Origin: an uncultured Spirochaetia bacterium
Lineage (GTDB): Bacteria; Spirochaetota; UBA4802; JAGODF01
DNA length: 11,188 nucleotides
Assembly: GCA_937967705.1 (NCBI GenBank)
Contig: CALCJG010000116.1
Location: 1 to 11,188 of the forward strand
Direction: 5' to 3'
This document shows positions 1 to 6,308 of this stretch, one piece after another (positions within the stretch are counted from its first letter, which is position 1; every line of letters starts with the position of its first letter). The position numbers and the translations under genes are program-made. The notes beneath the pieces are model-generated. The model searched no databases and was not told the origin of the DNA. It saw only the letters and a list, made by a program, of their open reading frames with translations.

Positions 1-327
1 GGGACCAGGGAGTCCACCGTGGGCGTATTCAACATGATCGGCACGGTGCAGGGGAACGTGGAGTCGGTGCGGGATCTCATGGGACAGCAGAACAAGGCAC
101 TGGAGATGGTGGTCCGCCAATCGGACGTCATCGATTCCCTCTCCCGGGAGATCGTTACCTCCACCACGGAGCAGAAGAACTCCATGGAGCAGACGATGCG
201 CACCGTGGAGCGGCTCTCGGAGATGGCCCAGGAGATCGCCCAGGCCAACGCCCGGATCATGAGCTTCACGGAGATCATTACGGAGAAGTCGCGGGAGCTC
301 AGCCGGGCCGTGGGCGCGGAGGGGTAG
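1..327 (+). CDS. Methyl-accepting chemotaxis protein, C-terminal fragment
   Basis: The reading frame is open from base 1, so the gene begins outside the window and only about 108 C-terminal residues are present. The GTG at base 19 is an internal valine and not a start. The peptide is almost entirely predicted helix with heptad-like spacing of hydrophobic residues and many Glu, Gln, Ser and Thr, including a TSTTEQKNSMEQ segment. This matches the descending arm of the cytoplasmic coiled-coil hairpin of chemoreceptors, where adaptation sites lie. The signalling tip, HAMP and sensor domains are off the left edge, so the ligand cannot be guessed. The gene ends with TAG and converges with the FliL-like gene 13 bp away, with no terminator in the gap. 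Another long coiled-coil signalling protein is possible, but a chemoreceptor is clearly the best fit. Confidence 0.75.
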   Translation, partial: GTRESTVGVFNMIGTVQGNVESVRDLMGQQNKALEMVVRQSDVIDSLSREIVTSTTEQKNSMEQTMRTVERLSEMAQEIAQANARIMSFTEIITEKSRELSRAVGAEG

Positions 328-340
328 GAAGCGTTCCCTC

Positions 341-772
341 TCAGTTCAGGATGAACTCCTTGAAAAAAACCTCCTTGACCGTTCCCTTTTTCAGAAGAAC
401 GTTGATGTGGGCCTTGATCTCCTCTGCCAGGGTTATCTTGTCCGACAGGGATGAGAGTTCGGATACGGACTTTCCCTGAAGAAGAATGTTGATGACATGC
501 CGCAGCTGATCCTTCCTCGCCTTAAGCTCTGCCGCCAGAGCGGGGTTTTTCTCGTATCCCAGAACCACGATAATCCTGATGAAATGGGGCTCCGCGTCCC
601 TGGTGGTCTTTTTAAAGGCCGGAAATTCGAAGGTCTCCAGGGGAGGGGGAGGCGGGGCGGCTACAATGTCGTCCCGGGGGCCCTTCTCCATGGTCCAGCT
701 GCTTCCCGGGGAGGAGGGCAGAAATATCATGGATATCAGCAGGGCGGTTATGAAAAGGGAGGCGGTTTTCAT
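341..772 (-). CDS. FliL-like flagellar basal-body-associated protein
   Basis: This is a 143-residue protein. It has an N-terminal hydrophobic segment (about residues 5-19) that could be a membrane anchor or an uncleaved signal, then a proline run at 40-44, then a compact domain (about 48-143). The domain follows the FliL pattern: a beta strand (HFIRIIVVLGYE), a central region of helices rich in Lys, Glu and Leu, and a C-terminal VKEVFFKEFILN that mirrors the conserved ending of FliL. FliL proteins sit in the inner membrane around the flagellar stator and influence torque. The protein is short for FliL and lies beside a chemoreceptor, away from any visible flagellar operon, so it may be an accessory paralogue. 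The start is supported by AAAGGAG about nine bases upstream on the minus strand. Confidence 0.65.
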   Translation of the reverse strand: MKTASLFITALLISMIFLPSSPGSSWTMEKGPRDDIVAAPPPPPLETFEFPAFKKTTRDAEPHFIRIIVVLGYEKNPALAAELKARKDQLRHVINILLQGKSVSELSSLSDKITLAEEIKAHINVLLKKGTVKEVFFKEFILN

Positions 773-782
773 GATGTTTTAC

Positions 783-788
783 TCCTTT
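783..788 (-). promoter_or_regulatory. Ribosome binding site of the FliL-like gene
   Basis: Read on the minus strand the bases give AAAGGA followed by G, a good Shine-Dalgarno sequence about nine to ten bases ahead of the ATG at 772-770. It fixes the start of the FliL-like protein. Confidence 0.6.
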
Positions 789-881
789 CCCGGACGATCT
801 TTGAGTCGGACTGTTTTTGTAGCTGCCCGGTTTATGGTAATTCTGCCCATCGGCAGATTGTTGTGTGACCCGGATACAAGC

Positions 882-908
882 AGAATAGCTTTCTTCGGGT
901 TTTGTCAA
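882..908 (-). promoter_or_regulatory. Possible promoter of the FliL-like gene
   Basis: On the minus strand there is an exact TTGACA (908-903), followed 15 bases later by TATTCT (887-882). The -35 element is perfect, but the spacing is short and the -10 element only moderate, so this is tentative. It would give a leader of roughly 100 bases. Confidence 0.3.
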
Positions 909-1135
909 GTCTTATCGGCTGAACCGCATCACCCCCCCTGATGTCATGTACCCATGCCGAGAATCGTTGAACCGAGGAGCATGAAATCCGTCTCTTGGTT
1001 GCTCAAATCCTGTTCGGCCGGATTTTGATAAGACAGAGCAGCCTTTTACAGCTATTTTCTCAGATATATTTCCCATGCCTCTGAAAACCGGTTTCCCGAT
1101 GTTTTCCGGGATGCCGACACGCATAAAATGGATTC

Positions 1136-1160
1136 ACCCCTCTCCCGAGGGGTTTTTTTT
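1136..1160 (+). terminator. Strong intrinsic terminator
   Basis: A perfect 7-bp stem ACCCCTC/GAGGGGT (1136-1142 with 1147-1153) has a TCCC loop and runs straight into eight T residues (1153-1160). It works only on the plus strand, because the minus-strand reading ends in no T tract. No plus-strand gene lies between it and the chemoreceptor gene ending at 327, so its client transcript is unclear. Confidence 0.8.
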
Positions 1161-1169
1161 ATAAAGGAA

Positions 1170-1219
1170 TTGAAATCAAGAGGAAAAATGATATGATATA
1201 TGATAATCAATAATTATCA
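1170..1219 (+). promoter_or_regulatory. Promoter and palindrome ahead of the HD-GYP gene
   Basis: TTGAAA (1170-1175) and TATGAT (1192-1197) are separated by 16 bases and form a reasonable sigma-70-type promoter. Directly downstream, at the expected transcription start, lies a perfect inverted repeat TGATAAT-CAATA-ATTATCA (1201-1219), a plausible operator. Its half-sites resemble those of Fur boxes, but the 5-base centre does not match the classical spacing, so I do not assign a regulator. Confidence 0.45.
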
Positions 1220-1230
1220 ATGGATACACT

Positions 1231-2514
1231 ATGCTCACCGAAGAAACCCCTTTTCCTCTCTCTGACCTGGTAATATTCGTGTCCGCCGCGGCGGATATGA
1301 TTTCTCCGACAATGGCAAATCATCATAGAAGGGTAGCCCTCATCGCTCAGCATATTGCCCGGGCCATGGGATTGCCTGAAAGAGCGGAGCATTCTCTTGT
1401 GATGGCTTCTCTTATCCATGATATCGGGGCCTTGTCCCTTAAGGAGCGCCTGTCACTTCTGAACTTTGATGAAGGCTTTACAGGGAGGATGCACAATAGA
1501 CACAGCGAGGTGGCCTTCCGCCTTTTTCGTGATTTTCAACCGCTGCAGGAGGAGGTCCGGATCATCCGTTTCCATCATGCATGGTGGAATGGGGAGGTCG
1601 ATCATGCCATTGACAGTACCCTGGTTCCCGTGGAAAGCCACATCCTTCATCTGGCGGATCGTATCGATATACTGCTCAAGACCGGGGGATTCGATCATAC
1701 GGGGAGGGAGGATGTTATCGCCCGGGTCCGGGATGAGAGGGGCAGGATGTTCTCCCCGGAATTGGTGGATGTTTTCTGTGACCTGGCTTTGAGGGAGTCT
1801 TTCTGGTATGAAATCACTCTGGACGGTTTTCTGGGATCCTCTTCCCGTCTCCCCGTTTCCAGGGGTATCGATACGGAGGGATTGATTGAGCTATCCCGCA
1901 TATACTGCCGTATCATAGATTTCCGCAGCAGGTTTACGGCCACCCATTCCAGCGGGGTGGCGGCCGTAACGGAAACTCTTGCAAGAGACCTTTCCCTGCC
2001 GGATACGGTATGCCGGAAACTCATTGTTGCCGGTTATCTGCATGATCTGGGAAAACTGGCGGTCCCCGGGGAAATCCTCGACAAGCCTGCCCCCCTTGAC
2101 AGCCGGTAGCTGATCATCATGCGGCGGCATCCCTTCCTGACCTATAAAGCGATGACTCTTGTGAAGAGTCTGGAGGACGTGGCCCTCTGGGCCTCTTGTC
2201 ACCATGAACGGATGGACGGATCAGGATATCCTTTTCATCTCCCCGAACAGGGAATCCCCCTTGAGGCACGGATTGTCGCTGCTGCGGATGTCTTTACGGC
2301 CCTGATGGAGGAGAGACCCTATCGAAGGGCACTCACGCTGCAGGAGACTCTGAAAATAATAGGGGAGATGGTTCGAGAAGATGCCCTGGACGGAGGGGTG
2401 ATTGATGTGCTGATGAAAAATGTGACCGGGGTGGATGAGGCTCGGCGGGAGGCCCAGGAGTCCGCGTCGCAGAGGTATCATCTCTTCGAGGGAGAAGCGG
2501 CCGATCTGATGTAA
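1231..2514 (+). pseudogene. Tandem HD / HD-GYP domain protein interrupted by an in-frame TAG
   Basis: One continuous frame of 427 codons is broken only at codon 293 (TAG, 2107-2109). The first half (about residues 25-150) is a degenerate HD module: HD at 63-64, a His pair at 115-116 and a late Asp at 143, but no GYP motif. The second (about 235-400) is a canonical HD-GYP domain: HD at 271-272 followed by GK, the RRHP motif ending at H300, HHERMDGSGYP at 324-334 and ADVFTAL with D353. HD-GYP proteins typically hydrolyse cyclic-di-GMP using a metal centre built from these residues. The stop sits where relatives usually have Glu just ahead of the M-x-x-HP helix, so GAG to TAG is the simplest origin. 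Termination would yield a 292-residue product without most of the catalytic site. The ATG at 2119 has no good ribosome binding site. The start at 1231 also has only a weak one. A sequencing error or stop readthrough remains possible. Confidence 0.8.
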
Positions 2515-2695
2515 GGGGTCTTTAGAACCGTCCGTCGGCCGGGAAACCATCACCGGATGCCGGGTTCAGACTGTTTCATCCTCCCCTTGCAGTGCCTTTA
2601 GGTGGTGAGGGAATCCCCTGTGTTATGGCAGAGGAATAGCCCTGAAGGGGATCACGGGTTGATTAAACCGAACGGCAGAAAATATGAAAAGAAGA

Positions 2696-2724
2696 TTGAC
2701 GGAAGGAGCAAATTTCTGTATCTT
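2696..2724 (+). promoter_or_regulatory. Promoter of the TetR-family gene
   Basis: TTGACG (2696-2701) and TATCTT (2719-2724) lie 17 bases apart. The predicted start, near 2731, falls at the left edge of the palindromic operator, the usual arrangement for repression by blocking polymerase. Confidence 0.5.
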
Positions 2725-2730
2725 ATCAAT

Positions 2731-2749
2731 ATGACTGACTGCCAGTCAT
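2731..2749 (+). promoter_or_regulatory. TetR-type operator, site 1
   Basis: ATGACTGACTGCCAGTCAT is a 19-bp palindrome centred on T2740. All nine position pairs match except one (A2738 with C2742). The size and symmetry suit a TetR-family dimer, and a second site of the same pattern precedes the ATPase gene. It sits 17 bases before the repressor start codon, consistent with autoregulation. Confidence 0.7.
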
Positions 2750-2765
2750 AAAAATGGATTAACTG

Positions 2766-3371
2766 ATGGCCCGAATAACCAAAGATCCGGAAACACGACG
2801 AAACGAGCTGCTGGACGCCGCAGAGGATCTCTTCATAAAGGAAGGATATGAGCAGACCTCGGTAAGCGATATCGTGAAGCGGGTGAATGTAGCCCAGGGG
2901 ACCTTTTATTACTATTTCAAATCCAAAGAGGAGATTCTCAAATCCGTCATTGACCGCATTTTTGAGGAGGCCCGGAAAGAGATCGGCGGCCTGGCGGAGA
3001 GTGCGGAACGGGACTCCCTTACCAGACTCCGGGCCATCATCCAGGTCGTCTTCGATCTCAAGAACCGTCGGGAGGATTTTTTCACCTATATCCATGAAGA
3101 CCGTAATGCCCTGCTGCACCAGAAACTGGTGGGTAAATTGATGGATATCCTCATTCCCGTATTTACCCGTATCCTCGAGGAGGGAGGAAGGGAAGGGGTC
3201 TTTACGGCCCGGTATCCCCGGGAGACCGCTGTGCTCCTGCTGTCCATCATCGGCTATCTCTATGACAGTCCCAATGAGGGGGGAGATGGCGAGGCTATGA
3301 TACCCGCCGTCAATGAAATGATGGAGCGGGCTTTGGGTCTACCACCGGGTACAATTCAAATAAGAATATAA
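2766..3371 (+). CDS. TetR/AcrR-family transcriptional repressor
   Basis: This 201-residue protein is of normal length for the family. The N-terminal DNA-binding domain covers about residues 10-58: a first helix (LLDAAEDLFIKEG), then the helix-turn-helix SVSDIVKRVNVAQGTFYYYF, where the GTFYYYFKSKEE stretch is diagnostic. Residues 60-201 form the all-helical dimerisation and ligand-binding region, which is too divergent to suggest an inducer. It most likely binds the two matching palindromes at 2731 and 3391, repressing itself and the downstream cation ATPase. The inducer could then be an ion or a stress compound connected to the pump. The ATG at 2766 has no clear Shine-Dalgarno sequence, but the family-typical N-terminus begins immediately, and the ATG at 2754 meets a stop after one codon. 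The gene ends with TAA, about 60 bases before the ATPase. Confidence 0.88.
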   Translation: MARITKDPETRRNELLDAAEDLFIKEGYEQTSVSDIVKRVNVAQGTFYYYFKSKEEILKSVIDRIFEEARKEIGGLAESAERDSLTRLRAIIQVVFDLKNRREDFFTYIHEDRNALLHQKLVGKLMDILIPVFTRILEEGGREGVFTARYPRETAVLLLSIIGYLYDSPNEGGDGEAMIPAVNEMMERALGLPPGTIQIRI

Positions 3372-3390
3372 AGAAGCTGTCAAAATAAAA

Positions 3391-3407
3391 TGACTGATAG
3401 TCAGTCG
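3391..3407 (+). promoter_or_regulatory. TetR-type operator, site 2, ahead of the ATPase gene
   Basis: TGACTGATAGTCAGTCG contains the perfect palindrome GACTGA-TAG-TCAGTC. Aligned on its centre, it shares the TGACTGA left arm and the CAGTC right arm with site 1, giving a common form close to TGACTGAC-N-GTCAGTCA. A TAAAAT -10-like element (3386-3391) abuts it, but no convincing -35 is seen. The ATPase may therefore be transcribed both from the repressor promoter and locally. Confidence 0.65.
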
Positions 3408-3417
3408 GGATTACGGT

Positions 3418-3425
3418 AAGGAGGG
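3418..3425 (+). promoter_or_regulatory. Ribosome binding site of the P-type ATPase
   Basis: AAGGAGGG is a near-perfect Shine-Dalgarno sequence. It is seven bases from the ATG at 3433 and only four from the GTG at 3430, which favours the ATG as the true start. Confidence 0.7.
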
Positions 3426-3432
3426 TGATGTG

Positions 3433-6003
3433 ATGAAAAAAGGAGAGGAGCACATCAGGAACATCCGGGGTTTGTCCGAAGAAGAGGTTCAAAAACGGCT
3501 GAAGGAAGAGGGATACAATGAACTCCCCACGGCTCAAAGGAGGGGAGTGCTGAGAATAATCCTCGAGATCTTCCGGGAGCCCATGTTCCTTCTACTTGTG
3601 GCCTGCGGATCCATCTACCTTCTGCTGGGGGATGTGGAGGAGGCGGTAATGCTCCTGGGATTCGTTTTCGTCATCATGGGGATCACCATCTACCAGGAGA
3701 ACAAGACGGAGAATGCGCTGGAGGCGTTAAAGGATCTTTCCAGCCCCCGGGCCCTGGTGATACGCGACGGGGAGGAAAAGAGGATTGCCGGCCGCGAGGT
3801 GGTGCGGGATGACATCATCATCCTCCGTGAGGGCGACCGTGTTCCCGCTGACGCGGTGATGCTCTGGAGCCTCAACCTTACGGCGGACGAGTCTCTCCTG
3901 ACGGGGGAGTCCCTTCCTGTAAGAAAGACCGCCGCGGAGGACACTACGGCGCCCATCGGACGCCCCGGCGGCGACGATCTTCCCTATGTCTATTCCGGGA
4001 GCCTGGTGGTTCAGGGACAGGGGGTGGCGCAGGTTCTCTCCATCGGAGGGCATACGGAGATCGGCAAGATCGGCAGGGCCCTCTCGAGCATCGAAAACGA
4101 AAAGACGGTACTGCAGGCGGAAACGGGCCGGCTGGTCAAGACGGTCTTTCTCTTTGCCGTGATCCTCTGCTCCATCATCGTGCTGGTGTACGGCTTGACC
4201 CGGGGCAACTGGCTGCAGGGCATACTCTCGGGCATTACCCTGGCCATGGCCATGCTGCCGGAGGAGTTTCCGGTGGTGCTGACCATCTTCCTGGCCCTGG
4301 GGGCCTGGCGTATCTCTAAAAAACAGGTCCTGACCCGCAAGATCGCCGCCGTGGAGACCCTGGGTTCCGCGACGGTGCTCTGCGTGGACAAGACCGGCAC
4401 ACTCACGCAAAACCGCATGAGTCTCCGCAAGCTCTATGCCGTAGGTTCCTATTACGACGTGCCCGCCGGAGGGGCTGCCGAATTACCCGAGACTTTCCAC
4501 GAGCTCATCGAGTACGGCATACTGGCCAGCCAGAAGGACCCCTTTGATCCCATGGAGAAGGCTTTGAGGGAATTGGGCTACAGGAGTCTCATCAATACAG
4601 AACATCTCCATGACAACTGGCCCATCATAGAGGAGTATCCGCTCTCCAGGGAACTGCTCTGCCTGTCCCATGTGTATCAGTCACCGGAGGGGGAGGGGCA
4701 TATCGTTTCCGCCAAGGGGGCTCCGGAGGCTATTGCCGATCTGTGCCATCTGTCGGAGGAGGAGAGGGCGGACGTGGCCGAGCGGGTAAACGTCATGGCG
4801 GGTGAGGGGCTGCGCGTCCTCGGCGTGGCCCGGGCCAGGTTCAACGGGTCCTGCCTGCCCCCGGGGCAGCATGATTTCGACTTCGAATTCATCGGGCTCG
4901 TGGGGCTGGCCGATCCCATACGGGACACGGTTCCCCGGGCCATTGAGGAGTGCTACAACGCGGGCATACGGGTGGTGATGATTACCGGGGATTATCCCGT
5001 GACGGCCCGGAATATCGCCGCGCAGATAGGGCTGAAGAACATCGAGGAGGTCATCACGGGTCCTGAACTGGATGCGATGGACGGGGAGGATCTGGCGCAG
5101 CGTCTCAAGACAGTCAACCTCTTCGCCCGGGTGGTTCCGGAACAGAAGCTTCTGCTGGTGGATGCCCTCAAGAAAAACGGCGAGATGGTGGCCATGACCG
5201 GCGACGGGGTCAATGACGCTCCCGCCCTCAAGTCCGCCCATATCGGCGTGGCCATGGGCGAGCGGGGCACCGACGTGGCCCGGGAGTCCGCCGATATCGT
5301 CCTGCTGAAGGACGACTTCAGCTCCATCGTCGCGGCGGTCCGTCTGGGCCGCAGGATCTATGACAATCTCCGCAAGGCGATGGCCTATATCATCAGCGTC
5401 CATGTCCCCATAGCTGGCGCCTCCCTCATCCCCGTTCTCATGGACTGGCCGGTGATCCTCTATCCGGTGCACATCGTATTCCTGGAACTGATCATAGACC
5501 CGGCCTGTTCCGTGGTCTTCGAGCAGGAGAGTGAGGAGGCTGATGTGATGGATCGCCCTCCCCGGGACCCCGCCGAGCCCCTCTTCGGGAGGCGCCTGAT
5601 CTCCCTTAGCCTGCTGCAGGGTTTCTTCGTCCTTGGAGTGATCATGATCGTCTATAAGCTGGCCCTGATGTGGGAGCAGTCGGCGGCCGACGCCCGGACC
5701 CTGGCCTTCTTTACCCTGATCGTCTCCAATATCTGCCTGATCCTGGCCAACCGCTCGTGGACCAAGACCATTCTCGCTTCGCTGCGGGACACCAACAGGG
5801 CCCTACTCTGGGTGGTGCTGGGGGCCTCCTTCTTCCTGGGACTGGTGATCAGCGTCCCTTTCCTCCAAAGGATCTTCCACTTCAACTGGATGCATTCCTG
5901 GGACATCTTGATTGCCCTGGGGGCGGGGGTTCTGAGCGTCATGTGGTTTGAGATGCTCAAGATATTTTCCCGGCGCAGGCACATGGCTCTGATGAAAGGG
6001 TGA
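3433..6003 (+). CDS. P2-type cation-transporting ATPase (HAD superfamily)
   Basis: The protein has about 856 residues, the usual size for calcium/manganese-type P2 ATPases; positions here count GTG 3430 as residue 1. All catalytic elements are present: an N-terminal cation-ATPase domain (about 10-70), TGES in the actuator domain (158-161), PEEFP in helix M4 (277-281), DKTGTLT with the phosphorylated D320, KGAPEA in the nucleotide-binding domain (429-434) and TGDGVNDAP with D592 and D596. About ten hydrophobic helices can be counted: two before the actuator, two before the phosphorylation site and six at the C-terminus. M4 and M6 carry likely ion ligands (E278, E686, D690), but M6 reads LELIIDP where SERCA has an NxxTD pattern, and M5 has HVPIAG without the usual acid. 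The transported ion is therefore uncertain: Ca2+, Mn2+ or another cation. It is probably under TetR control through the operator upstream. Confidence 0.92.
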   Translation: MKKGEEHIRNIRGLSEEEVQKRLKEEGYNELPTAQRRGVLRIILEIFREPMFLLLVACGSIYLLLGDVEEAVMLLGFVFVIMGITIYQENKTENALEALKDLSSPRALVIRDGEEKRIAGREVVRDDIIILREGDRVPADAVMLWSLNLTADESLLTGESLPVRKTAAEDTTAPIGRPGGDDLPYVYSGSLVVQGQGVAQVLSIGGHTEIGKIGRALSSIENEKTVLQAETGRLVKTVFLFAVILCSIIVLVYGLTRGNWLQGILSGITLAMAMLPEEFPVVLTIFLALGAWRISKKQVLTRKIAAVETLGSATVLCVDKTGTLTQNRMSLRKLYAVGSYYDVPAGGAAELPETFHELIEYGILASQKDPFDPMEKALRELGYRSLINTEHLHDNWPIIEEYPLSRELLCLSHVYQSPEGEGHIVSAKGAPEAIADLCHLSEEERADVAERVNVMAGEGLRVLGVARARFNGSCLPPGQHDFDFEFIGLVGLADPIRDTVPRAIEECYNAGIRVVMITGDYPVTARNIAAQIGLKNIEEVITGPELDAMDGEDLAQRLKTVNLFARVVPEQKLLLVDALKKNGEMVAMTGDGVNDAPALKSAHIGVAMGERGTDVARESADIVLLKDDFSSIVAAVRLGRRIYDNLRKAMAYIISVHVPIAGASLIPVLMDWPVILYPVHIVFLELIIDPACSVVFEQESEEADVMDRPPRDPAEPLFGRRLISLSLLQGFFVLGVIMIVYKLALMWEQSAADARTLAFFTLIVSNICLILANRSWTKTILASLRDTNRALLWVVLGASFFLGLVISVPFLQRIFHFNWMHSWDILIALGAGVLSVMWFEMLKIFSRRRHMALMKG

Positions 6004-6308
6004 AGGGACAGCATCGGGATTCTCTTTCCGCAGGGGGGTGTTTCAGCGCGGTTCCAGCGCCCTGAGATATTTTTTCTTCTCCAGACTATGGGAAGTACTC
6101 CCGGTGTTGTGGATTCCCTTCATGTCGGCAAGCATTGATAACCCTACTGGTGGCGGCGGGAGGATTGCGGTACACGGCAGGGCGTTTCCAGCTAACGTTT
6201 CCCTTGAGTTGCTGCTGATCTGGGGGGGCGGGCCAAAAAAAATGCGTTGATATGTCCGTAGAGTCCTGTTATGGTTTATTGAAAATCAACAGGAAGGATG
6301 ATATCCGC
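6004..6308. other. Intergenic region between the ATPase and the exported repeat-protein gene
   Basis: These 305 bases have no supported gene; a 70-codon open frame at 6038-6250 lacks a ribosome binding site and protein-like sequence. A 7-base G tract (6222-6228) followed by an 8-base A tract (6235-6242) stands out as low complexity. No clear terminator follows the ATPase. The right end carries a promoter and ribosome binding site. Confidence 0.5.
6247..6275 (+). promoter_or_regulatory. Promoter of the exported GPF-repeat protein gene
   Basis: TTGATA (6247-6252) and TATGGT (6270-6275) are 17 bases apart. The expected start near 6282 lies downstream of the first in-frame ATG (6252) and upstream of the ATG at 6309, which supports the later start codon. 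Confidence 0.45.

Larger units (their letters stand above)
773..1230. other. Intergenic region between the divergent FliL-like and HD-GYP genes
   Basis: There is no credible gene in these 458 bases. Short open frames on both strands lack ribosome binding sites and protein-like composition. The left part holds the FliL-like ribosome binding site and a possible minus-strand promoter. The middle (about 910-1130) has no recognisable structure beyond a weak TCCCG/CGGGA hairpin around 1093-1114, and I could not fold a tRNA there. The right part holds a strong plus-strand terminator, then an AT-rich promoter and palindrome ahead of the HD-GYP gene. A small RNA ending at the terminator is conceivable, but I see no convincing promoter for one. 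Confidence 0.6.
2515..2765. other. Intergenic region before the tetR-type gene
   Basis: These 251 bases contain no supported gene. I see no hairpin followed by a T run after the HD-GYP stop. The right-hand 70 bases hold the repressor-gene promoter and operator. Confidence 0.6.

Noticed and set aside
980..1030. tRNA-like stretch with a T-loop-like segment
   Set aside because: The bases around 998-1012 resemble a T arm loosely, but no acceptor, D or anticodon stem can be formed around them.
2119..2514. Separate gene for the second half of the HD-GYP protein
   Set aside because: The ATG at 2119 has no good ribosome binding site and would begin inside the HD-GYP fold without its HD pair. It is the downstream part of the interrupted gene.
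4681..5472. Minus-strand open frame opposite the ATPase
   Set aside because: It is a shadow frame; the plus strand encodes invariant P-type ATPase motifs.
6038..6250. 70-codon plus-strand open frame after the ATPase
   Set aside because: It has no Shine-Dalgarno sequence and a random-looking translation that includes a poly-G tract.
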